Positions 1-10,482 of a stretch of 64,000 nt of DNA are shown here, one piece after another; position 1 is the stretch's first letter; the number at the start of each line of letters is the position of its first letter. The notes below the pieces were generated by a model. The model had not been told where the DNA came from. It searched no databases and worked only from the letters and a program-made list of their open reading frames with translations. Made by a program: the position numbers and the translations under genes. The stretch comes from Gammaproteobacteria bacterium (GTDB lineage Bacteria > Pseudomonadota > Gammaproteobacteria > PIVX01). The stretch lies in contig PIVX01000005.1 in assembly GCA_003353785.1 (NCBI GenBank), positions 59,148 to 123,147 on the forward strand. The letters are read 5' to 3'.

Positions 1-168
1 ATTTAAACTAATTTTAATCTAATAAGAGTTACTATAAGAGTATATATTTTTCCTTATAATAATGGAATTTTTTTGGTCAATTCTTTTGTTTATAAATGAT
101 ATTTCCTGTAATATTTACATAGTCAAGACCATAAGTATCCAGATATTTAAGATAGAGGTTAAAATAAT

Positions 169-684
169 ATGACAAGAAATATTTTTCTTGTGGGGCCTAT
201 GGGTGTCGGGAAAAGCACTATAGGTAAGTATTTAGCTACTGAAATGAAGATGGATTTTTATGATACTGATCGTATTATCGAAGATAAAGCAGGGGTCTCT
301 GTTTCTTGGATATTTGATGTTGAGGGAGAGTTAGGGTTCCAAGAACGTGAAGAGAAAATATTGGAAGAAATCACCAAAAAAAATGGTATTGTTTTAGCAA
401 CTGGCGGTAATATAGTTTCATCCAAAAAAAGTAGGATATTATTGTCTTCTCGAGGAGAGGTTGTATATCTTAGGTTGAATATTCATACTCAGCTTGAGCG
501 TACTAAAAAAGATTCTAGAAGACCACAACTTAGTGCAAAGGATAATTTATTTAGAACTTTACAAGATTTACAAGACCAGTTAACTCCTTGGTATTATGAT
601 ATTGCAGATCATGTGTTTGATACTAAGGACTTGAGTCCAAAGAATGTAGCTTGTTCTATAAAAGAGATGTTGGCTAATGATTGA
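169..684 (+). CDS. aroK: Shikimate kinase
   Basis: Phosphorylates shikimate with ATP in the chorismate pathway, in the cytoplasm. The 171 residues are the usual family length. The P-loop GPMGVGKST lies at residues 9-17, the DTD magnesium/shikimate motif at 32-34, and the lid arginine in RRPQL near 117-118. aroB follows after 24 bases, the usual gammaproteobacterial aroK-aroB pair. One oddity is visible: the shikimate-binding GGG motif (79-81) reads GGN, so the third glycine is Asn81. The rest of the fold looks intact, so I expect a working enzyme, but this position merits a check. Confidence 0.95.
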   Translation: MTRNIFLVGPMGVGKSTIGKYLATEMKMDFYDTDRIIEDKAGVSVSWIFDVEGELGFQEREEKILEEITKKNGIVLATGGNIVSSKKSRILLSSRGEVVYLRLNIHTQLERTKKDSRRPQLSAKDNLFRTLQDLQDQLTPWYYDIADHVFDTKDLSPKNVACSIKEMLAND

Positions 685-708
685 GAAAATTATTAATTAA
701 AATACGGT

Positions 709-1794
709 ATGTGCTCAGCAAATATCCAAATATCAAGTAAAATTAATGATTATCAAATATATTTTGGTTCAGTCTTTGCTGAATATGCCAGTATACTTAT
801 GTCAGTTTGTAAAGATCAAGTAATGATAATAACTGATGAGAATGTAGCAAGAGTTCATCTTGAGAGATTTAAAAGATTATTTGTTAATGTGCAAATAGAC
901 TATTATGTACTACCTGCTGGTGATTCAAGTAAAAAATTGTTTCTATTAGAGGATGTGACCACGCATTTATTAGAAAAAAAATGCACGAGAAAAACTACAG
1001 TGATTGCCTTAGGAGGAGGTATGGTTGGAGATTTTTCAGGGATGGTAGCAGCATTGTATTTTAGAGGAATTGACTATATTCAAATACCAACTAGTCTATT
1101 GTCTATGGTAGATTCTGCTGTTGGAGGTAAAACAGCGGTTAATCACGCACTTGGTAAAAATGTTTTGGGGGTTATTTATCCTCCAAAGGCCGTGTTCACG
1201 GATATAGATTTTTTAATAACTTTAGAAAAAAGAGAGTTTCTATCCGGGATGAGTGAGGTTATTAAATATGGATTATTATTTGATTATAAATTTTTTTGTT
1301 GGCTTGAAGATAATACGAAATTGATTTTGCAAAGAGATCGTGCCGTATTGGATAGATTAGTAAGGAGATGTTGCAAATTTAAGGCAGATGTTGTGAGTCG
1401 TGATGAGCATGAGTTAAATGATAGAATGTTACTTAATTTAGGTCATACTTTAGCACATGCTTTAGAGAAATTAACAGAGTATAGATTTTTCTTACATGGT
1501 GAAGCTGTATCGATAGGGTTAATGTTTGCATCGACAGTTTCCAAGTTTTTAGGTAAAGTACAAGATGGTGATATTAAAAGAATTGAGTTTTTACTAAAGG
1601 AGTTTGATTTACCAATAAATTTGGATATTAATCTATCTAAGGAAGAGATCATGAATTGCATGTTAATGGATAAAAAGAATTATCAAGGAAGCATAAGAAT
1701 GGTATTATTAGATGGTATTGGGCATGGGGAAGTATGTGCGGATTTGTCCATCAATGTGTTAGATAAGGCACTTGATACGGTGTGTAGGAGTTAA
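709..1794 (+). CDS. aroB: 3-dehydroquinate synthase
   Basis: Converts DAHP to 3-dehydroquinate, the second step of the shikimate pathway, using NAD+ and a divalent metal. The length of 361 residues is typical. The NAD-binding GGGMVGD motif is at about 102-108. The expected metal ligands are visible as Glu183 (in GMSEVIKYG), His246 (in NLGHTLAHALE) and His263 (in LHGEAVS). It sits between aroK and the damX-like gene, which starts 3 bases after its stop, so the three are probably one transcript. Confidence 0.96.
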   Translation: MCSANIQISSKINDYQIYFGSVFAEYASILMSVCKDQVMIITDENVARVHLERFKRLFVNVQIDYYVLPAGDSSKKLFLLEDVTTHLLEKKCTRKTTVIALGGGMVGDFSGMVAALYFRGIDYIQIPTSLLSMVDSAVGGKTAVNHALGKNVLGVIYPPKAVFTDIDFLITLEKREFLSGMSEVIKYGLLFDYKFFCWLEDNTKLILQRDRAVLDRLVRRCCKFKADVVSRDEHELNDRMLLNLGHTLAHALEKLTEYRFFLHGEAVSIGLMFASTVSKFLGKVQDGDIKRIEFLLKEFDLPINLDINLSKEEIMNCMLMDKKNYQGSIRMVLLDGIGHGEVCADLSINVLDKALDTVCRS

Positions 1795-1797
1795 GTA

Positions 1798-3429
1798 ATG
1801 GGTTCTAATTCTTCTGTAGTCAATACTGAAGGTAATGATAATAAATACTATTGGCAAGATCTTGGTTTAAAACATGAACCATTTGTCAGAAATCCATCTG
1901 AGGTTTTCAAAATTGCTCAATGGGAAGATTATAGCGATCTTCTGATCCATCTTGTTCAGCACAATAATTTATTAGAAGTAATTTTAGGAGAAAATGGGGT
2001 TGGTAAGACCAGTTTTATAAATTTTTTTAATCAGAAGATTATTTTAAAAGCATCTTGTGCTGTTATTAGAGCTGAACCTGAATGGAGAGTTGAACAGTTT
2101 ATTAATGTAATAAATACTAGTCTAGGGTTTGCCCAGAATGAAATTTCTTCAGAATCTTTAGAAATGCTTAATGCCCATTTACCAGCAGATGGGATTAAAT
2201 ATATTATTGCATTAGATGATGCAGATTATTTAAGTGAAGAAATTTTACTACTTCTAAAGCAATGGACTAGCAGGTTAGATGATAATATAAGATTAAGATT
2301 TATCTTAGTCGCTAATATAGATTTTAGGCATAAATTGAAATCGTTTTACTCTGTGGATGAATATGAGCAGTTCCTTACTGTTTTAGAGTTAAAATCATTA
2401 GATTTAAAACAGACTCAGTCCTATATAAAATATTGTCTAGCTAATGCAGGTTTAGCAGAAGGTTATTTATTTACTCAAAAGGATATTAAGAAAATATATA
2501 GAGATTCTAATGGGATATTTAATAAAATTAATGAAATAGCGAGACGTATGCTGATTGACAAACTAGTTAAAAATCAAGATATGTATTCAATAGTGCAAAG
2601 TAATAAGAAAACATTTTTTTTCAGTGCTATTATCTTAGTTGTAATATCAATTTTTCTTTTCTCAAAATCACAAGATACTAATATTAGCACAGGTATAGAA
2701 GACTCAAATGGACAATTTGTTAGTTTCAAAGAGAGTTTGGCTGATGAGGAAATATTATCTCTTGAGTTGGCAGAGCTTGATGATATTGAAAAACAACAAA
2801 GCTTATCTTTTACTAAGGATGATATTTCTCAAAATAGTGTAGAAGTGGATTTGGATGATATTTTTCAAAACAATGTAGAAGTGGCTGAAGAAAATAAATT
2901 AGCAACAAATAACTTGACTGAGAATACAAGTGAATTGGAGCTAACTGATGAATTAGTAAAAGAAAGTTTAACTGATAATACAGCAACCAAAAAGGAGCTA
3001 GCTTCAGTAAAAAATGAGTCAACTACAAATAATAATATAATAAAGGGCTCTATAGTTAACTCTACCACTTATGTAAGAGAAAAAATAATCCTTACTGAGA
3101 GTGTCGAGACTATTCAAGAGCGTGCAACTATAATACTGCAAGAACCAAAGACCAACTATACTATCCAATTAATAGCAGCTAATACTGCTGTCGCAGCAGC
3201 TAACTTTATTGCTGAAAATAAATTAGAAAATCATGCTAATTACTATACAAATAGTCGACAAAGTAAGTTGTGGTATGCCGTTATTTATGGTTCTTATAAG
3301 ACCAAAGAAGATGCACGATTAGCTGTGGCAAAGATGCCATTTAAGCTTAGGAAAAATAATCCTTGGATCAGAAAAGTTTCTGAAGTTCAGACAATCATAA
3401 AATTAAGTTCTAATACTAAAAAAAGCTAG
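1798..3429 (+). CDS. damX: DamX-like AAA ATPase with C-terminal SPOR domain
   Basis: 543 residues. The N-terminal part is an ExeA/DamX-type AAA domain with Walker [10 protein letters not shown] (about 64-72) and an ALDDAD Walker-B-like segment. A single membrane helix follows at about 273-290. A low-complexity acidic/Asn-rich linker with a short internal repeat ([10 protein letters not shown] / [10 protein letters not shown]) leads to a SPOR domain at about 452-528. SPOR domains bind denuded septal peptidoglycan, so a role at the division site is expected. The aroK-aroB-damX order is the standard gammaproteobacterial arrangement. Many gammaproteobacterial DamX proteins keep only remnants of the ATPase; here the Walker A is intact. 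Confidence 0.85.
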   Translation: MGSNSSVVNTEGNDNKYYWQDLGLKHEPFVRNPSEVFKIAQWEDYSDLLIHLVQHNNLLEVILGENGVGKTSFINFFNQKIILKASCAVIRAEPEWRVEQFINVINTSLGFAQNEISSESLEMLNAHLPADGIKYIIALDDADYLSEEILLLLKQWTSRLDDNIRLRFILVANIDFRHKLKSFYSVDEYEQFLTVLELKSLDLKQTQSYIKYCLANAGLAEGYLFTQKDIKKIYRDSNGIFNKINEIARRMLIDKLVKNQDMYSIVQSNKKTFFFSAIILVVISIFLFSKSQDTNISTGIEDSNGQFVSFKESLADEEILSLELAELDDIEKQQSLSFTKDDISQNSVEVDLDDIFQNNVEVAEENKLATNNLTENTSELELTDELVKESLTDNTATKKELASVKNESTTNNNIIKGSIVNSTTYVREKIILTESVETIQERATIILQEPKTNYTIQLIAANTAVAAANFIAENKLENHANYYTNSRQSKLWYAVIYGSYKTKEDARLAVAKMPFKLRKNNPWIRKVSEVQTIIKLSSNTKKS

Positions 3430-3439
3430 CCTACAGTTT

Positions 3440-4525
3440 ATGAATGAAAAGTTCTTGAATAAATTGGATAATCTTACTGATAGATTTCATGAATTAGAAG
3501 TTTTACTTGGCCAGCCAGAAATTATTAATAATCAAAATGAATTTAAACAATATTCGGTAGAATATTATAATTTACAACCTATTATACATAATAGTGATAA
3601 ATTGAAGTCACTAGAAACTGATATAGCAGCAGCAAAAAATATGCTAGAAGATACTGATCTAAGCATGCGTGAACTTGCCCAAGAAGAATTAAAAAGTTGT
3701 CAGTTGGCTCACAATAAAGTGTTAAAAGAGTTACATATCTTATTATTACCTAAAGATCCTGATGATAGTTGTAATGTTTTTTTAGAAATTAGAGCAGGGA
3801 CTGGGGGTGATGAGGCTGGAATTTTTGTTGGGGATCTATTTAGGATGTATGTGAAATATGTAGAAAAACAAAATTGGGAGTTAGAAATAGTTAATTCTAA
3901 CCCAAGTGAGCAGGGAGGCTATAAAGAAATTATTGCTAGAATATCAGGTAAGAATGTTTATGCAAGTATCAAATTTGAATCTGGTGCGCACCGAGTCCAA
4001 CGTGTTCCTGAAACAGAATCTCAGGGTCGAATTCATACTTCAGCATGTACAGTTGCAGTACTAAAGGAAGTTCAGCAGGTTGATCAAATTGAAATAAGTA
4101 GCGATGATTTAAAAATTGATACTTTTAGAGCTAGTGGTGCTGGAGGACAACATGTTAATAAAACTGATTCAGCAATTAGAATTACCCATTTGCCATCAGG
4201 AATAGTTGTGGAGTGCCAAGATGATAGATCTCAACATAAAAATAGATCTAAAGCAATGGCACTATTACAATCTAAATTATTAACTCAGGAGCAGGAACGT
4301 CAAAAATCAAAAGAGGCGGAAACAAGAAAGAAATTGGTAGGTAGCGGTGATAGAGCAGATCGAATACGGACTTATAATTTTCCTCAAGGTAGGGTAACTG
4401 ATCATAGAATTAATTTAACAATATATAAGCTCTCAGAAGTAATGGAAGGTATGCTTGAATATATAATAGACCCTTTAATGCGTGAACATCATCTTGATCA
4501 ATTATCTACGATGGGACTTGAATAA
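3440..4525 (+). CDS. prfA: Peptide chain release factor 1
   Basis: Recognises UAA and UAG stop codons and triggers peptide release. 361 residues, the family norm. The codon-reading PxT motif is present as P-E-T at about residues 190-192, in the context that gives PAT in E. coli RF1, and the catalytic GGQ is at about 235-237 (GAGGQHVNK). It starts 10 bases after the damX-like gene. In many gammaproteobacteria prfA is followed directly by prmC, which methylates this GGQ glutamine. Here prmC lies 6.6 kb away, beyond the fossils, the giant gene and the glutaredoxin gene. Confidence 0.97.
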   Translation: MNEKFLNKLDNLTDRFHELEVLLGQPEIINNQNEFKQYSVEYYNLQPIIHNSDKLKSLETDIAAAKNMLEDTDLSMRELAQEELKSCQLAHNKVLKELHILLLPKDPDDSCNVFLEIRAGTGGDEAGIFVGDLFRMYVKYVEKQNWELEIVNSNPSEQGGYKEIIARISGKNVYASIKFESGAHRVQRVPETESQGRIHTSACTVAVLKEVQQVDQIEISSDDLKIDTFRASGAGGQHVNKTDSAIRITHLPSGIVVECQDDRSQHKNRSKAMALLQSKLLTQEQERQKSKEAETRKKLVGSGDRADRIRTYNFPQGRVTDHRINLTIYKLSEVMEGMLEYIIDPLMREHHLDQLSTMGLE

Positions 4526-4602
4526 TATTCTAAATTGCTTGATATCATAAAATAATATATTGCTAATCAGAGAATATATGGATTACGACTCATTAGAGGT
4601 TC

Positions 4603-4644
4603 TAGCAACAACGCCGTAAACTATCTTTATTAATGGCGGTGATA
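4603..4644. repeat. Decayed hairpin element, possible IS200/IS605 end
   Basis: An inverted repeat (CGCC...GGCG around a 19-base loop) lies just beyond the stop of the TnpA remnant. Its first 33 bases match 15462-15494 at about 28 positions. The place fits the subterminal hairpin of an IS200/IS605 element, but this is inference from position. Confidence 0.35.
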
Positions 4645-4653
4645 TAAGGCGTG

Positions 4654-4740
4654 CTACTCAGGGGTTTGTTGCTGCTCTATATATTGTCGAAGCACTTCAA
4701 TAGGTGCTCCACCAACAGAAGCAGCAAAATAACTCCTGCA
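4654..4740 (-). pseudogene. IS200/IS605 TnpA (Y1 transposase) C-terminal remnant
   Basis: Read on the minus strand, the segment encodes CRSYFAAS, then VGGAPIEVLRQYIEQQ, then a stop. This is the characteristic C-terminus of IS200/IS605 HUH transposases. The frame is closed by a stop codon just upstream, so only about 28 codons survive. The catalytic HUH motif and tyrosine are gone. It is an inactive fossil. Confidence 0.65.
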
Positions 4741-4752
4741 TAAACATTAAGA

Positions 4753-4944
4753 ATGACTAGAGAGTTACAAGAATTATCATAGAATGAATTATCATAATTA
4801 ACAGGGATAAGCCAATCTAATATTTTTGCTTATGAAAATGGACATAGACAACTCGAAAGAAACAGTACATTGGCTTTTGCAAAAGCACTAAAGACACATC
4901 CAGCTGTTTTATTATTCCATGATTTTGATATTAACCAGGTTTAA
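4753..4944 (+). pseudogene. XRE-family antitoxin-like regulator, broken by two stops
   Basis: From the ATG at 4753 the frame reads a Cro/C1-type helix-turn-helix (LTGISQSNIFAYENG...) followed by LAFAKALKTHPAVLLFHDFD, the ending seen in XRE antitoxins of HigA-like toxin-antitoxin pairs. Codon 10 (TAG, 4780-4782) and codon 15 (TAA, 4795-4797) interrupt it; both look like single-base changes from Gln or Glu codons. No toxin gene is recognisable next to it. The frame is otherwise intact to the stop at 4942-4944, so the inactivation seems fairly recent. Confidence 0.65.
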
Positions 4945-4967
4945 CTATCTTAACTTAACATATTTAT

Positions 4968-7900
4968 TTAAAAATTACTGTTAAAGTTAAAATCTATTGT
5001 ATTATCAAGTTCATTTTTAATAATATTATCGATTTTTTTCTCTACTTCAACTAGTAATTCTCCTAAAGCGCTTTTCCCTAATTTAAATTTTGTAAACACA
5101 TTTTTACTATCCTCCTTTTTCTGGATCATATTTTTAGATTCTGTAATTTTAGTTGTTAATGTCTTTAAATTATCTTTGGAAGGGTCGTTACAAAAATTTT
5201 CTAACAATTGCCCGATGTCCTGCGCAGCATCAATATGAGCCTGCTTTCCTTTGCTACTAAAAAGCTTTTTACTATTAGAAGCAGAAGCTGATCTCTTTGA
5301 TTGATAAATATCATAAAAATTGGTATATTCAGCTATTGATTCAGCAACTCTAGATCTCTTGTCTTGTTCTATCATTGTTTTAAACATATCTTTATATCCG
5401 CTGACGAAATTTGTAAAGTATTTAGATATCTCTTCGATCTCTTCTGTGCATGCGGAAATATTGTTTTCATCTGAACTACTATTAGATACCCAAGCATTAT
5501 TGTCAAGTTGTTGTAGGAAATCAATATTATTTTTAAGTTTTAGTTTCATAGTATCAAATTTCTTCCTTGCCATTGGAGACAAATTAATTTCATTATCATT
5601 TCCAAAAGTGGCAGTGTTTTCTATAGTATCAAGAACACTCTCTATCATATTTCCCATTTGTTGAGCTCTTTTTATTGTAGGATTTATATCTTGCTGTCTA
5701 GCTGATGTAATTGACGATTCAATTTCGTTGGTTATTAACCCAATGGATTTATTTATGTTTCTTACTGTTGCAAAAGTTAGCTCGTTTGCATTTTGCTGCT
5801 TCATCTTGTCTAATTTTTTTTGTAGTCTTTTGAGCTGTTGTTCAAGACTGACGGTTTTTATATTAACTTTATTAAGTTGCTTGATTTCACTAGTTAAATT
5901 ATTTATTTCTTTGCCAAAATGTTGTTCGCAATGAATTTTTTCCTGTTGAATAACTTGAAGAAGCTCATTTGAGTGATTTTCTGTTTCTACTTGAATACGT
6001 TTTATTTTTATGTCAAATTCGGGATCTACTGTTTGTAGGTTCTCTAGATTAGTAGCATTTTGGTTTGATGATTTTTGTACAGTAGACTTAGACTGTAGTA
6101 AGATGGTAGAGAAACTGTTAATCTTTTCATTTAAAGAGGCTATTTTTTGCTGCTCGACAAAATGGACATTTTTCCTATATTTTTCGATTTCAACATCAAC
6201 CTTATTGGTGGCGTATCTAATTTTTTGATTAAGTATTTTTATTGCCCCATAGGATATTTCTGTTGGGTTTTGGCTCTCCATTTCTATCAATCTTTCTTTG
6301 AGGTTGAGAGCAGATTGTTCGAATGCTTCTGTGTTAACTGTATTGTTTTTAAGATAAGTGATTTTACTAGTTAGTTGGTTTACTCTATCTGTATTGTGTT
6401 CAACATAAGCACTCTTTTTTAATGTAACGATTTCATTAAAAGACTTTAGATCTTTCTCTATTTCTAATTTAATTTTTGATATCTTTTGGTTAAAATTAGG
6501 ATCTGATATTTTCAGACTATTGAGATTGTCTAAAAGTATAGCATTCTTTTTTAGCAATTTTTCTGCTATAAGATTATTTTGATCGGGGATGTCAAATTTG
6601 GTCAATTTTTTAATTAAAAATTTTATTTTTTCTTTCTGTATAGCATGTGCATTTTCTTTGATAATATTTGCATGCCTTTGAGTTATTTCTTCTACATTTT
6701 TAGATATTAACGCGGTTTTATTCCAGAACTGTTTATCAATTGGTTTTAATGAATCAATATTATTACTATTACGCTTAATATCTAGGTTTACTGTATGTAA
6801 TTGCTTTCTTATTGTAGTGGAACCGTTTGGTCTAGTTAGTATAGGAGGATATGTAATCTTTATTCCAGACTCTTTTTCAAACTGACTGATATCTTCCACA
6901 AAATTAGTTTCTTCTTCTGAAGAAGTTACTTTTCTCTGTAGTATCTCTATATTTTGTTGTAAATTATTTTTCCCAAATCCTATAACAAGATCGAATGATT
7001 CATTGATCTCGAGTTCAAGCTTGGTATATTCATCTGTGAGCTCTCTTAGCCTTTTCTTAGGAGGGTTTTTACTATCATACATGGATTTCAGCTCTATTTC
7101 GAGATCTTCTATAGTAAATATCAAGATACTTAGGTCATTTAGCTCATCTGGAGTCTCAGCAAAATGGACAGTTGATTCTGAGATGAAAGTTTCTAATTGT
7201 ATTTTTAATTTTTGAGCAGCTTTATAATAGGAACCTGCTTGCCACATTCTGTTTTTTGCATTTTTCTGCTCTTGCTTTTGATTCTTCTTTTCTAGTATGA
7301 TTTTTTCTTCTTTCTGTTTTTGGTCTAGTATGATTTTTGCTGCTTTGCGTTCTTGCTCTCTTATGAGCCTTGCGCTTTGATCCAGTTCCTGTTGATTTTG
7401 TGATATATGTTCAGTTAATTTGGTTAGAGACCTTAGATATTGCCCAGAGATGATTTCTACTTCTTCTAAAATATCATCTACTTCTTTTGCAGGAGCAATA
7501 GTTAATCTCTGTTTAAGTGAAAATAATTTATCTTTTGTAACTAAAAATCTTTTAACTTCTGCATTGATTAGTATATCGTTTTCATCAAAATCATGTATTT
7601 CAAGAAATCTTTCTGCTTGGGTGATGTTTTTTCCAATAGCCTGTAGATGACCGCCAACTCTTCTTTGTTGACGTTCGTGTTGCTTGGATATTACATTTAT
7701 TCGTTTTTCATTGATGAACTCATTAAAACTTAGATATATTCTATTTGTCTTCTTAACAATTCCCTTATGATCTGATAGTTGGTAATTTGAAGAACCTTTT
7801 GACAACTTTAGCTTCTTTAATTTTTTTTGTTCATTCTTCAAGCTAATCATAAAATCTGTTATTTCGCGAATTGAGTCTTCTATGAAATATGGTTCTACCG

Positions 7901-10202
7901 TATCTCCAAGTAGTTCTATTTCTTGATAGAAATCTTTCATTTTTGTAAATAGGTCTTCTATTGCTACTGAATCTTTATCTATAGTCTTGTTGATAAAATC
8001 AATATGAATACTTTCAGATTTTAAATAAATATTTTCTAGTTCTTGTATATTAAGTTTAGAAGGACTATTTAATTCACGTTGGATATTTTTTAATTCTTCA
8101 ATAGCTACTGTTTCTTTACTATCAGTAATCATTATTTGGTTCAAATTTATTTTTATTTTGCTAAGAATTAAGTTTTCTTTTTCTGCTATTATGTTTTTAG
8201 ACAATATTTCATATTTATTTAATAAAATTTTAGCTTCAGATATTCTAGCAATAGTAAAGGACAGATCTCTCCCAGACAGTATATCTACTTTAATATTATG
8301 AAGACTGTATCTTATATCGTCTAAACTTTCTGTTAAACTAATAGTCATTTGAAAATTATCATCTAGAAGCTCATTTTCCTTAAAAATATTATCTAGCTCT
8401 TGCATCTTTGTATCTATTGATGGCATGATCCGTTCTATCTGATATTTTTTAGCTTGTAGTGGTACAGCGTTGCTATATTGTTCGGTAGATTTTTTAATAC
8501 TGCTCTTTATATCTATTAAGTCATGTACAAAAAGATTTCTTCTGTCTAAGTCACTCATATTTTGAAGCAATCGCTGTTGAATTTTATTTACTAGCTGATA
8601 CGTATCAGTATCACCATTGGGAATAAGTTGTTTAAATCTTGCTACTTCAATCATGAGTTTTCGCGCTTGCTCTAGTGTTTCACTGATTTCTGTTTTATTT
8701 CCATATGGGATAGGAAAGCCACGACTACCATAATAATTAAGAATATCCTGCTCTCTATCACTATTAAAAGCAGTTTGTTGGTTATCTCTATACAAGTTAT
8801 GTTGTAATATTGTATTTTTAATTAGTGGTACCCAGTGTTGTCCTTGCCCTAAGGCATATAAGTTATAAGAATGTTCAGGATTTTCAAGATCTTTAAAAGG
8901 ATCTTCCATTTTTTCAACTTGATCGTAATTAGCTGTTATTAAATTAGCGTTTAATAATTTATTAGATATTTCTTTCATAACGCCATCATGAGTTGCTCTA
9001 GGTTTGGTTAGTCTTTCATGATAGTTAGGCCAAACCTGATTCATCCAGAGGTCATCTAATTTGTCCAGGTTAGAGTTGTCGTTGTATAGTTCTTCTACTG
9101 TATTTGGTATGTTTGCAAGATTCTCAGTTATAATATATTTCCCATTTTTAATTAGTCCAGTGGTTTCATTATTGCGCGATATATGAAGACATAAATTTGA
9201 AACCATCTTAGGATAGTTTTCTTCTTTATTCTCTACTGCATTGATCACATCTGCACGGCTAATGGTAGATAGTGGTGGTAAGTAGCCAAATCCTGTATGA
9301 GTAATGTCATGTAGGATATCTGGATTTTCTTCTTGATATTTTATTATTTCTATGTCAATTGCATCTTCGGTAAGTTTCGGGTTTGTTTGCTTACGAAGGT
9401 ATTCTCGTTGTATTTGGATCTTTTGTTCATATCTTTTAGCACAGTATTCAAGAATTTTTCTACCTTTAAAGCCTTTTTTTTCTGCGTCTTTATACCTAGT
9501 ATCATTTTGAAGTTTTTCAAATAATTCTCCTATTGTATCTCTGTGAATGTTGCGTAGTTTTATAAAATTTTTTATTTCTTTTGTAAATGTAAGTTTCTCT
9601 TTTGGTTCAGTCATAATTTCATTTACATAATATTTTCTAAAAACTGGAGCTAGTAATTTTTCAATATTATAAGCTGTTCCATTATGATCTAGCTTGTTCG
9701 CATAATGGTTTAGCCACATTTTAAAAACTCCCCATGTTGGAGGATTAGGTTCGATGCGTGTATGAAACTTGCCAAAAGCTTTTAACAATTCTGCAAATTT
9801 CTCAGTACCTTCTTCATCGCTCATCTTGGCTAATACACTTTGGGGATTTAAAACTTCTGCACTAAAAGCTAGAGCTAACGTGTTGAAATGACAGTCGCCA
9901 CTTTCTAAAGTAAGTATTTGCTGTGGGAGAATTTCATGTAGTAAAAGATTTTTTTTCTGTAATAATAATGGCTTTAGTTTTCTTTTTAAAAGCATTTCAT
10001 CCAATATTAATTGATTTTTATTCTCATCAAGGCCTAGTATTTCTTTACCAGATATTTTTTGTTCTAGAACAGCTAGTTGGGTTTGGGTCTTGGATATTTC
10101 TTGTTGCAATTTTGGATTGTCAAATACTAAAAATCTGCCAGCTTGTATTTCTATATCTATTAATCTATTTATTTCTTGTATTTGCTGATGTATGTTTGGC
10201 AT
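4968..10202 (-). CDS. Giant helical protein with OTU/papain-like Cys and His motifs; candidate Dot/Icm effector
   Basis: 1744 residues, not assigned to a named family. Near the N-terminus (about 101-109) is SGDCHFNTL, resembling the catalytic Cys block of OTU deubiquitinases (GDGNCLF...); Cys104 would be the nucleophile. Around 449-460 is YALGQGQHWVPL, resembling the catalytic His block, with His456. The roughly 350-residue spacing is long and would imply an insertion. From about residue 500 the protein is almost wholly predicted helix and coiled coil rich in K, E, Q, N and I, with two clear tandem homologous units at about 1220-1381 and 1382-1502. No signal peptide or membrane segment is visible. 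Size, architecture and the Dot/Icm system in the same window suggest a translocated effector acting on host ubiquitin or polypeptides; this function is inference. It lies alone between IS/antitoxin fossils and grxC. Confidence 0.6.
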   Translation of the reverse strand: MPNIHQQIQEINRLIDIEIQAGRFLVFDNPKLQQEISKTQTQLAVLEQKISGKEILGLDENKNQLILDEMLLKRKLKPLLLQKKNLLLHEILPQQILTLESGDCHFNTLALAFSAEVLNPQSVLAKMSDEEGTEKFAELLKAFGKFHTRIEPNPPTWGVFKMWLNHYANKLDHNGTAYNIEKLLAPVFRKYYVNEIMTEPKEKLTFTKEIKNFIKLRNIHRDTIGELFEKLQNDTRYKDAEKKGFKGRKILEYCAKRYEQKIQIQREYLRKQTNPKLTEDAIDIEIIKYQEENPDILHDITHTGFGYLPPLSTISRADVINAVENKEENYPKMVSNLCLHISRNNETTGLIKNGKYIITENLANIPNTVEELYNDNSNLDKLDDLWMNQVWPNYHERLTKPRATHDGVMKEISNKLLNANLITANYDQVEKMEDPFKDLENPEHSYNLYALGQGQHWVPLIKNTILQHNLYRDNQQTAFNSDREQDILNYYGSRGFPIPYGNKTEISETLEQARKLMIEVARFKQLIPNGDTDTYQLVNKIQQRLLQNMSDLDRRNLFVHDLIDIKSSIKKSTEQYSNAVPLQAKKYQIERIMPSIDTKMQELDNIFKENELLDDNFQMTISLTESLDDIRYSLHNIKVDILSGRDLSFTIARISEAKILLNKYEILSKNIIAEKENLILSKIKINLNQIMITDSKETVAIEELKNIQRELNSPSKLNIQELENIYLKSESIHIDFINKTIDKDSVAIEDLFTKMKDFYQEIELLGDTVEPYFIEDSIREITDFMISLKNEQKKLKKLKLSKGSSNYQLSDHKGIVKKTNRIYLSFNEFINEKRINVISKQHERQQRRVGGHLQAIGKNITQAERFLEIHDFDENDILINAEVKRFLVTKDKLFSLKQRLTIAPAKEVDDILEEVEIISGQYLRSLTKLTEHISQNQQELDQSARLIREQERKAAKIILDQKQKEEKIILEKKNQKQEQKNAKNRMWQAGSYYKAAQKLKIQLETFISESTVHFAETPDELNDLSILIFTIEDLEIELKSMYDSKNPPKKRLRELTDEYTKLELEINESFDLVIGFGKNNLQQNIEILQRKVTSSEEETNFVEDISQFEKESGIKITYPPILTRPNGSTTIRKQLHTVNLDIKRNSNNIDSLKPIDKQFWNKTALISKNVEEITQRHANIIKENAHAIQKEKIKFLIKKLTKFDIPDQNNLIAEKLLKKNAILLDNLNSLKISDPNFNQKISKIKLEIEKDLKSFNEIVTLKKSAYVEHNTDRVNQLTSKITYLKNNTVNTEAFEQSALNLKERLIEMESQNPTEISYGAIKILNQKIRYATNKVDVEIEKYRKNVHFVEQQKIASLNEKINSFSTILLQSKSTVQKSSNQNATNLENLQTVDPEFDIKIKRIQVETENHSNELLQVIQQEKIHCEQHFGKEINNLTSEIKQLNKVNIKTVSLEQQLKRLQKKLDKMKQQNANELTFATVRNINKSIGLITNEIESSITSARQQDINPTIKRAQQMGNMIESVLDTIENTATFGNDNEINLSPMARKKFDTMKLKLKNNIDFLQQLDNNAWVSNSSSDENNISACTEEIEEISKYFTNFVSGYKDMFKTMIEQDKRSRVAESIAEYTNFYDIYQSKRSASASNSKKLFSSKGKQAHIDAAQDIGQLLENFCNDPSKDNLKTLTTKITESKNMIQKKEDSKNVFTKFKLGKSALGELLVEVEKKIDNIIKNELDNTIDFNFNSNF

Positions 10203-10482
10203 ATTTATTCTTTGTCGGTTATCGTATTAGTAGGCACGCTATTATTGTCCTAATTATTTTAATGCTCTACAATATTTAATTGGTTCTAAAATTTATCTTA
10301 ATATATCGAAATAAATTCTTTATAAATCTATTAATCTCAATAATAATTATAGTAGATCTTAGTTAATTATTTTTTAGACGGTTTTATAACTTATTGATAA
10401 TTCATATAAGTAACTAACTAAAAAGCCCCAAAATATTTTTTAGAATTAAAAATTTTGTAATTATCTGATTAATGGGGTCTTA

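Noticed and set aside
9923..10279. Plus-strand hydrophobic frame (118 codons) opposite the giant gene's 5' end
   Set aside because: Most of it is antisense to the coding start of the giant gene. The hydrophobicity arises from T-rich complement of Lys/Asn/Ile codons.
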